Source of the DNA: JANXYW01 sp964458665
GTDB lineage: Bacteria > Chloroflexota > Dehalococcoidia > DSTF01 > JACRBR01
Direction: 5' to 3'
DNA: 17,409 nt
NCBI GenBank assembly: GCA_964458665.1
Contig: CAYWOO010000188.1
Coordinates: 1-17,409, forward strand
A program made the position numbers and the translations under genes. Of the stretch, positions 12,447 through 17,409 are shown piece by piece. The notes beneath the pieces are model-generated. The model searched no databases. It saw nothing but the letters and a program-made list of their open reading frames with translations, and was not told the origin of the DNA. Positions within the stretch are counted from its first letter, which is position 1, and the number at the start of each line of letters is the position of its first letter.

Positions 12447-13673
12447 CTACTCGGCAACAGCACGGCTATTGGCGCCCGAGACGATACGCATAGCGACCAA
12501 CCCTGCCGCGCCGATCAGCGCCGAGCCGGCGAGGATGCCAAGCTTTGCGTCGGCCACGAGCGCCGGATCGCTGAACGCGAGCCCCGTGACGAAGATCGAG
12601 ACGGTGAAGCCAATGCCGGCCACCATGCCGACGGCGGCGAGCTGAGGCCAGCGCACATCGTCCGGCAGCGCGGCGAGCCCGAGTCTGACGGCCAGGAACG
12701 CAAACAGCGTGATGCCGATGGGCTTGCCGAGCATCAGGCCGAACGCCGCCCCCAGCGACACCGGCGACGACACGGCATGCCGCGCGACGCTGCCGTCGAT
12801 GGCCATGCCGGCGTTCGCGAGCGCGAAGATGGGGATGACGACGAAGCTCGTCCACGGGTGCAGAAGGTGCTCGAGCCGGTCGAGTACCGATGCTCCGCCC
12901 TGCTCGTCGCTGGCACCATGCTCGACCGGCATCAGCAGCCCCATTACGACACCGGCAATAGTCGCGTGCACTCCAGACTCGTGCACCGCCAGCCACGTGA
13001 CGACGCCAACGCCGAGGTAGATGAAGACGTTGCGCACGCCGATACGACCGAGGACGAGCGTGACGGCGAACAGCCCGGCGGCCGCGATCAGCCAGCCCGG
13101 CGCGATCGAATCCGTGTAGAAGATCGCGATGACGGCGATCGCGCCCAGATCGTCGACGATCGCCAGCGCGAGCAGGAACACCTTCAGCGATGACGGGACG
13201 CGCGCGCCTGCGAGCGACAGCACGCCGACGGCGAAGGCGATGTCGGTCGCCATCGGTATGCCCCATCCGCGCTCGCCGTCGCCGCCAAGATTGAACGCGA
13301 GGAATACCAACGCCGGCACGATCATGCCGCCCAGCGCAGCGAAGACCGGTAGCGCGGCGCGCTGAGGCGATGCCAGCTCACCGACCAGCAACTCTCGCTT
13401 GATCTCCAGCCCCACCACGAAGAAGAAGATCGCCATCAGGCCGTCGTTCACCCACGCGCCGAGCGACTCATCCAGATCGATGATGTAGAGTTCGATCCCG
13501 AGGTGTGCATTCCAGAAGTTCCCATAGGAATCACCGAACGGCGCGTTCACCCAGAACAGCGCAACCGCAGCTGCGGCAAGCAGCAGCGCGCCGCCAGCCG
13601 TTTCCGTGGCGAGGAACTCCTGCAGCGGACGGACGAGTCGCTGAGCAGCGCGAGCGGGTGGTGGTTCTCGCAT
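12447..13673 (-). CDS. nhaA: Na+/H+ antiporter NhaA
   Basis: The 408-residue membrane protein exchanges Na+ for H+ in pH and sodium homeostasis. Hallmarks are the amphipathic start into the first membrane helix (LATETAGGALLLAAAAVALFWVN read in parts, residues 21-43) and NDGLMAIFFFVVGLEIKREL (76-95). PMATDIAFAVGVL contains Asp144 (equivalent to E. coli Asp133). LALAIVDDLGAI contains the catalytic pair Asp174-Asp175 (E. coli Asp163-Asp164). The late GKPIG motif carries the Lys that matches Lys300. About 12 membrane segments fit the family. ATG 13673 has AGGA 7 nt upstream. The cytoplasmic loop near the middle (MPVEHGASDEQGGAS) is the usual variable region. It is followed on the same strand by the small CxxC protein gene. 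Confidence 0.97.
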   Translation of the reverse strand: MREPPPARAAQRLVRPLQEFLATETAGGALLLAAAAVALFWVNAPFGDSYGNFWNAHLGIELYIIDLDESLGAWVNDGLMAIFFFVVGLEIKRELLVGELASPQRAALPVFAALGGMIVPALVFLAFNLGGDGERGWGIPMATDIAFAVGVLSLAGARVPSSLKVFLLALAIVDDLGAIAVIAIFYTDSIAPGWLIAAAGLFAVTLVLGRIGVRNVFIYLGVGVVTWLAVHESGVHATIAGVVMGLLMPVEHGASDEQGGASVLDRLEHLLHPWTSFVVIPIFALANAGMAIDGSVARHAVSSPVSLGAAFGLMLGKPIGITLFAFLAVRLGLAALPDDVRWPQLAAVGMVAGIGFTVSIFVTGLAFSDPALVADAKLGILAGSALIGAAGLVAMRIVSGANSRAVAE

Positions 13674-13740
13674 CCATGATCCTAGCGACCTTGACGAACG
13701 GTCACTCCGCCGTCTGCGTGGCGAGGTACCGGACCGAGCC

Positions 13741-13768
13741 GACGACTGACGACCGACGACCGACGACC
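13741..13768. repeat. Tandem repeat, four 7-bp units (GACGACY)
   Basis: Four consecutive copies of GACGACC/T fill the space just after the stop codon of the deoxyhypusine-synthase-like gene and before the nhaA promoter region. The first unit ends in T, the rest in C. It is a short simple repeat, probably from slippage. Confidence 0.85.
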
Positions 13769-13777
13769 GAGCTCCAG

Positions 13778-14851
13778 TTAGAAGCCGTACTTCTGGCTGA
13801 GGTTGTAGCGCTTGCCCTCGTACGTAACGCTCAGGCTGCCGTCGTTCTCATGCTTGTACTGGAAGCCGCTTGTTGCTGTGCGCGTCCCGAGGAGTGACGA
13901 TGCGATGGCGACCGAGAGGTTCGAGTCGAGAAACACTTCGGCCGCCTCGACGTTGTAGTCGAATTTTTTCCAGCTGATGCCTTCGGAGATCGTCGAGCCG
14001 GAAAGTGCGCCGGTTTCCGAAGGCTCGATGCTGAAGCGCACGGCTTCGGCGTGGCCCTTGCCGACCTGCTTGAACATGTACGTGCCGATTTGCGACTGCT
14101 GGATGTGGTTGCGGGGCGAACCGCCTCCGAAGATCACCGTCGACGTCCGCAATCCGACTTCCTCGGCCAGCAGCACGATCGCCGTCATCTCCAGCACGTC
14201 CTGCACGATGTCGAAGACGATGCGCTTGCTCTCCTCATGTCGGAAGAAGCCGAGGTCCATGCCGAGCACCGAGTCGCCGATCGCGGGGCAGTAGACCGGC
14301 GTCGCGCTGTCGTAGCACGCGGTGATGATGCCGGCCTGCGAGCCGATGCCCTTGAAGTAGCCGCCGAGCCGATACGTGTACTCGCGCGTCGTCATCGGCC
14401 GGTCGGGAAGCGTGCGCGCGAAGTCGAAGATCATCGGCTCGACGCGGCGATAGTCGGCCTCGTCGCCGAACGTGTCCCAGAAGCGGTTGACGTCGGCCTT
14501 CGCAAGCGCGACGTCGTCGCTGTTCACCTGACCCTGGTAGTGCAGGCTGCCGATCGTTTCGAGCATGTCGTGCGTGAGCTGCGCGCCGGTGATGTCCAGC
14601 ACGTCGAGCCGCCGCTGCGTCACGAGCGACCCGATCGCGGGCCCGAAGCCTAGCGGTACCGGCGCACCGGCAACGGAGCAGAACACGACGCGGTTGCGCT
14701 CCAGCATCTTGTTCCACAGATCGATCGCCGTGCTGAGCCGCCGCGGCTGGCCGCCGGTCTTGCCGAGCGCTTCGATGAACGAGCGCAGCGTGGCGTCGGG
14801 ATCAGGCGCAAAGCGTGTGATCGGCGTGTGGAAGTAGTCCTGCTTCTCCAT
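13778..14851 (-). CDS. Deoxyhypusine synthase family protein (possibly homospermidine synthase-like)
   Basis: The 357-residue protein matches deoxyhypusine synthases along its length. Family blocks are PLGFGPAIGSL (66-76), the VLDITGAQLTHD NAD-binding block (84-95), YCPAIGDS (187-194) and GGGSPRNH (242-249). GALSGSTISEGISWKK (281-296) lines up with the SGLSPDEAVSWGK region of the human enzyme, so Lys296 should be the lysine that forms the enzyme-imine intermediate. Such enzymes use NAD+ to cut spermidine and pass the aminobutyl group to a lysine of eIF5A. Bacteria lack eIF5A, and bacterial homologues have been linked to homospermidine formation or transfer to other amines. The start is Met at 14851, where homology begins; the frame is open to 14974 but the extra residues look unrelated. 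No ribosome site precedes it: TACCCT ends 7 nt before ATG, suggesting a leaderless message. Confidence 0.88.
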   Translation of the reverse strand: MEKQDYFHTPITRFAPDPDATLRSFIEALGKTGGQPRRLSTAIDLWNKMLERNRVVFCSVAGAPVPLGFGPAIGSLVTQRRLDVLDITGAQLTHDMLETIGSLHYQGQVNSDDVALAKADVNRFWDTFGDEADYRRVEPMIFDFARTLPDRPMTTREYTYRLGGYFKGIGSQAGIITACYDSATPVYCPAIGDSVLGMDLGFFRHEESKRIVFDIVQDVLEMTAIVLLAEEVGLRTSTVIFGGGSPRNHIQQSQIGTYMFKQVGKGHAEAVRFSIEPSETGALSGSTISEGISWKKFDYNVEAAEVFLDSNLSVAIASSLLGTRTATSGFQYKHENDGSLSVTYEGKRYNLSQKYGF

Positions 14852-14858
14852 GACGGGA

Positions 14859-14864
14859 AGGGTA
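14859..14864 (-). promoter_or_regulatory. Candidate -10 box for a leaderless transcript
   Basis: On the minus strand TACCCT (TANNNT type) ends 7 nt before the ATG at 14851, the spacing expected if transcription starts at the A of the start codon. There is no Shine-Dalgarno sequence. The -35 match (TTACGC at 17 bp) is poor. Confidence 0.3.
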
Positions 14865-14898
14865 GCGCGCTGCCGGGTTAGGCGTAACGCCTGCGGCG

Positions 14899-14922
14899 TC
14901 ACACCACGTACTGGTCGAACAG
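14899..14922 (-). other. Possible remnant of an acyl-CoA dehydrogenase C-terminus
   Basis: On the minus strand this reads LFDQYVV-stop, nearly the same as the ILDQYVV-stop end of the acyl-CoA dehydrogenase at 16299. At DNA level 14901-14917 and 16301-16317 agree at 16 of 17 bases. Upstream, a stop codon appears within about 10 codons and no other homology is seen. Chance is possible. The rest of 14923-15069 holds no gene that I can support. Confidence 0.25.
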
Positions 14923-15069
14923 GAGGCCGTGCCCTGTGCATCAGTCGTGCGAAGTGGCGCCAGAAACGCACCACTTATCTTCTGTCTTTTCTGTACGCCG
15001 CGCGCGATCGCAATTGCCGGCGCGCCCGTTGCGCCGACGACGCGCGACACGCCGGCGAACGAGTGGCGC

Positions 15070-16149
15070 CTACCCCGCCCGCTTCCGCTGTACGTACCAG
15101 CTACCAGCGGCGATGCCCGCGACGGCGATGAGCATCACGACCACGCCGGGGGTCACGGCCATGCCGTGTCCGGCGATGGACAACAGGGCGGGCTGTTCCG
15201 CGACGCCACCTACCGAGACTGCCATGCGATACGGGGCTTTGTCGAGGCATGCCACCCACACCGTGACGTTCGTACTCCACGGCACAGTGGTTGTCGTCGG
15301 AGACGCGGGAGCAACTGGTGTGTTCGTAGCGGCCGGGTTCGCGGGCGTGTGGGTGGCGGTGGGCGTGTTGGTGGGGGCGGGCGTGTTGGTGATGGTGCTC
15401 GTCGGCGTTACGGCATTTCGCTGTTGTCCCCACCATCCTGCGGCACCGGTCGTGGAGTGCGTCACGCCATGGCTGTCGAGGATGAAGCCGTTGCCGTCTG
15501 TTTCGATACCGCCTCCTGTCAGCGAGTCTCCAAGATCGCAGTAGGCAGGCGTAACGTTCAGACTCGTGGATGTGGCCTTCACGATGTAGGTGTCTGGCGC
15601 GGGGTCAGTCCATCTAATGACTATCTCGGCTTTCTCGACGATGACGTCGCCAGGGTTGGTCGCGGGCGGGCCGTCGGCTCGGAAGTCCACCCCGTAGAAA
15701 TGGTTCCCCGCCGCAAGCGTCACAGGAAGAGACTCGATGAGGAACGGCATGGCCGACGACGGTTGGGTAGCGCAAGTTTCCGAGGACGTGATCGGAGTGC
15801 CGGTCACAGCGGGGTCGATGGACGCGTCACGCTGTGCCAAGCGAAAGCACGCCGTCATACCTGGCCTGACTGATCCCGCAGTGACACTGAGCGTCACTTG
15901 CGCCCCCGACGGGTACGCGGATGCGTTGAGACTCGCGATGGCTAGCGTGTTCAAGCTCGTTATCCCTAAGCCATGCCAGTCGCACGGAGCGTCAAAGACA
16001 CAATCCGCCGTGTTGTTGGTCAAGATTATGACTCGCACTTCGTGCTGCGATCCAGTCGTTGTGGCCTGAGCCGATGGCGCCGCTGTCCACACGGCCCCTA
16101 ACCCGATGATGGCGGTGGTGATGATGGACGCGATGGTGATCTTACGCAT
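15070..16149 (-). CDS. Secreted protein with Thr/Pro linker and C-terminal membrane anchor
   Basis: The 359-residue precursor starts with a signal peptide (MRKITIASIITTAIIGLGAV, cleavage likely after SAQA at residue 29). An extracellular region of about 215 residues follows, likely beta-rich, with Cys pairs such as Cys50 and Cys56 (DCVFDAPC). Next come a low-complexity Thr/Pro linker (residues 245-290, NTPT- and TPAN-type units) and a short module with one Cys (about 291-325). One hydrophobic segment (about 331-353) is followed by a basic RKRAG end. This is the layout of a cell-surface protein held by its C-terminal helix; no LPxTG-type sorting motif is seen. Such linkers are common in Chloroflexota surface proteins. 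ATG 16149 is chosen because AGGGGG lies about 6 nt upstream and the signal peptide begins there; the longer frame to 16224 has no support. The function is unknown; a structural or adhesive role is a guess. Confidence 0.8.
   Translation of the reverse strand: MRKITIASIITTAIIGLGAVWTAAPSAQATTTGSQHEVRVIILTNNTADCVFDAPCDWHGLGITSLNTLAIASLNASAYPSGAQVTLSVTAGSVRPGMTACFRLAQRDASIDPAVTGTPITSSETCATQPSSAMPFLIESLPVTLAAGNHFYGVDFRADGPPATNPGDVIVEKAEIVIRWTDPAPDTYIVKATSTSLNVTPAYCDLGDSLTGGGIETDGNGFILDSHGVTHSTTGAAGWWGQQRNAVTPTSTITNTPAPTNTPTATHTPANPAATNTPVAPASPTTTTVPWSTNVTVWVACLDKAPYRMAVSVGGVAEQPALLSIAGHGMAVTPGVVVMLIAVAGIAAGSWYVQRKRAG
15361..15391 (-). repeat. 13-bp direct repeat in the Thr/Pro linker coding region
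   Basis: GGGCGTGTTGGTG occurs at 15361-15373 and 15379-15391, 18 bp apart, so exactly six codons. It encodes the repeated NTP-rich units of the linker and shows that the linker grew by in-frame duplication. Confidence 0.75.
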
Positions 16150-16173
16150 GATGCCCCCTTTCAAGATGACACC

Positions 16174-16202
16174 AGTATGCGCCCGATTGCCGGAAGGGTC
16201 TA
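16174..16202 (-). promoter_or_regulatory. Candidate promoter of the surface protein gene
   Basis: On the minus strand TAGACC (16197-16202), a 17-bp spacer and CATACT (16174-16179) give two 4/6 matches, about 25 bp before the start codon at 16149. The predicted leader would be about 18 nt and includes the AGGGGG ribosome site. Confidence 0.4.
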
Positions 16203-16226
16203 CGGCGGCCCCGTCAACGGTCATCG

Positions 16227-16253
16227 CCGGAGCTACGTCAAAAGCGGCTCCGG
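16227..16253 (-). terminator. Weak hairpin after the acyl-CoA dehydrogenase gene
   Basis: A 7-bp perfect stem (16227-16233 with 16247-16253) has a 13-nt loop and no T-run. It lies 46 bp past the stop of the dehydrogenase gene on the minus strand and may contribute to 3'-end formation. Confidence 0.3.
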
Positions 16254-16298
16254 TATGTCCTCTACTTAGCTTCGAAATCGCTGTTCGTTCTGTTGTGC

Positions 16299-17409
16299 TT
16301 ACACGACGTACTGGTCGAGGATCTTCTTCGCGGCGGTCAGTGACAGGATGTCGTTTGAGCCGTCTTCGATCATCGAAGCGCGAGCGTCGCGGAAGAGCTT
16401 CTCGATCAGCAGCTCCTTCGTCAGCCCGTAGCCGCCGTGGAGTTGCAGCGCGTCGCTCGCGACCTCGAACGCGGCCGTCGTGCAGTAGACCTTCGACGTG
16501 ATCGAGTACTGGGTGCCGGGCGGGAAGATGTGGTCGTTGTACTGCACCACCGCGCGAGAGAGCTGGCGCGCTGTCTCGACCTTCGTGTGCATGTCGAAGA
16601 GCTTCTTCTGCACGAGCTGGTGCTCGCTGATCGGTACGCCGCCCTGCACGCGGTTCTTGGTGTACTCGAGCGCCTCCTCGAACGCTGCGCGCGCGAGGCC
16701 CGTGAACGTCGAGCCCATGTAGGCGTTCGCGCCGGCGAGCACCGCATCGATCGCGATCGTGTAGTGCTCCGGTGGCACGAGCATGTACTTCTTCGGAAGC
16801 CGCACGTCATCGAAGAAGATCTCGCCCTGATTCAGGGCGCGCTGGCCGATCTTGTTCAGCGGCGGGCCCTTCGTCACGCCGGCGAGGTCGAGCGGCACCA
16901 GCGCGATGCCACCGCCGGCCATTCCCATCTTGCGCTCGACGCCGAGAAACGCGAGCGCGTGCGTGGCGATCGTGCCGTTCGACACCCACGCCGACTTCTG
17001 GCCGTTGAGGATGTAATCGTCGCCGTCAGCAGTAGCCGTCAGTCCGTAGTGGATATTCGGGTCGGTCCACATCTTCGTGCCGGGCATCAGCGTGTCGGAG
17101 CCGTGCCCTGGCTCGGTGATCGCCCAGCAGCCGATGTACTCGCCTTTGCGGTCGTTGACGAACGGCATCACGACGTCGCGCATCATGTCGGGATCCTGGC
17201 GGCTCGATGCGAACGAGAATGGGAACGACGTGACGCTGAGGGCGATCGAAAAGTCGGACGCGCCCCACCCCATCTCTTCGTTGACGATGTGCGACTCCAG
17301 CGGGCCGAGATGCGCGCCGCCCAGGGCTTCCGGGAAGCCGCGTAAATGGAACTCCTGCTCGTAGGCGATGCGGAAGACGTCGCGCATGCGGGAGCCCGGT
17401 GCGATGGTC
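16299..17409 (-). CDS. Acyl-CoA dehydrogenase family protein, partial at the N-terminus
   Basis: About 370 residues are visible; the frame stays open to the window edge (TIAPGSRMRDVF), so the gene starts beyond 17409. It is a flavin-dependent acyl-CoA dehydrogenase, oxidising an acyl-CoA to the enoyl-CoA with electrons passed to electron-transfer flavoprotein. Family blocks include WAITEPGHGSD (FAD/substrate binding), INGQKSAWVSNG-like DYILNGQKSAWVSNG, LQLHGGYGLTKE, and EKLFRDARAS. In the usual C-terminal YEGT block the catalytic Glu precedes Gly-Thr; here the segment is IEDGSND, which aligns Asp (codon 16362-16364) with that Glu. Asp at this site is known in some alicyclic acyl-CoA dehydrogenases, so an unusual substrate is possible. 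The Glu just before it may take part instead. No ETF or thiolase gene is in view. The substrate is not determined. Confidence 0.92.
   Translation of the reverse strand, partial: TIAPGSRMRDVFRIAYEQEFHLRGFPEALGGAHLGPLESHIVNEEMGWGASDFSIALSVTSFPFSFASSRQDPDMMRDVVMPFVNDRKGEYIGCWAITEPGHGSDTLMPGTKMWTDPNIHYGLTATADGDDYILNGQKSAWVSNGTIATHALAFLGVERKMGMAGGGIALVPLDLAGVTKGPPLNKIGQRALNQGEIFFDDVRLPKKYMLVPPEHYTIAIDAVLAGANAYMGSTFTGLARAAFEEALEYTKNRVQGGVPISEHQLVQKKLFDMHTKVETARQLSRAVVQYNDHIFPPGTQYSITSKVYCTTAAFEVASDALQLHGGYGLTKELLIEKLFRDARASMIEDGSNDILSLTAAKKILDQYVV

Noticed and set aside
13741..13768. CRISPR array or replication iterons
   Set aside because: The units are only 7 bp, contiguous with no spacers, and no cas, rep or dnaA gene is nearby.
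14852..14974. N-terminal extension of the deoxyhypusine-synthase-like protein
   Set aside because: The Arg/Pro-rich extra residues do not match the family and no ribosome site precedes ATG 14974.
14802..15050. Open minus-strand frame overlapping the start of the deoxyhypusine-synthase-like gene
   Set aside because: It has no ribosome site, overlaps the real gene in another frame and shows no recognisable protein pattern.
14953..15070. 9-bp direct repeats (AGTGGCGCC at 14953 and 15062) as a target-site duplication
   Set aside because: The enclosed 100 bp has no terminal inverted repeats or transposase; a 9-mer match is expected by chance in GC-rich sequence.

Overview
The window reads as a chromosomal segment of a high-GC bacterium, most likely a member of the Chloroflexota. 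The main clue is the surface protein at 15070-16149, whose Thr/Pro low-complexity linker (repeated NTPT/TPAN-type units) is typical of that phylum. The Trp/Arg-rich leader ahead of the Tat-like lipoprotein signal at 305-1966, the CxxC-x17-CxxC zinc-ribbon protein and the frequent TTG/GTG starts fit this. The class cannot be fixed from the window. No phage, transposase, integrase or CRISPR is visible; this looks like ordinary chromosome with several small lineage-specific genes.

Region 1 (1-4018). A tRNA-Asp(GTC) with its own near-consensus promoter lies beside a peptide/nickel-type ABC solute-binding lipoprotein (minus). That gene diverges from an Lrp/AsnC regulator (plus). Both facing promoters carry a perfect TTGACA -35 box, embedded in a 10-bp inverted repeat. 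Two plus-strand genes follow the regulator: an RmlC-like cupin and, 2 bp later, a beta-lactamase-fold serine hydrolase with no signal peptide.

Region 2 (4135-8005, all minus). This is a tightly overlapping operon for export and decoration of a cell-surface glycan. In transcription order it holds an ABC-2 permease, a short Wzt/TagH-like ATPase, a methyltransferase-like protein without the SAM glycine loop, a complete class I methyltransferase, and a hexapeptide-repeat acyltransferase with a long C-terminal tail. No glycosyltransferase is in view.

Region 3 (8093-12022). A ferritin-like di-iron protein sits behind an 11-bp palindromic operator. A 96-residue protein diverges from murJ (lipid II flippase). 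After murJ comes the CxxC-x17-CxxC zinc-ribbon gene, whose leader has an intrinsic terminator between promoter and start codon.

Region 4 (12051-17409, all minus). A 70-residue CxxC protein, the Na+/H+ antiporter nhaA, a bacterial deoxyhypusine-synthase-family protein, the secreted Thr/Pro-linker protein with a C-terminal membrane anchor, and an acyl-CoA dehydrogenase running off the right edge. The dehydrogenase has Asp where the catalytic Glu of the common family would be. A short copy of its C-terminal coding end lies 1.4 kb away at 14899-14922.

The best leads for new biology are the attenuator-like leader at 11540-11657, the deoxyhypusine-synthase homologue, the operator-controlled ferritin-like gene, the cupin/serine hydrolase pair, and the paired intact and degenerate methyltransferases. 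I did not find a clearly new multi-gene system. All family assignments come from reading motifs, not from database searches.
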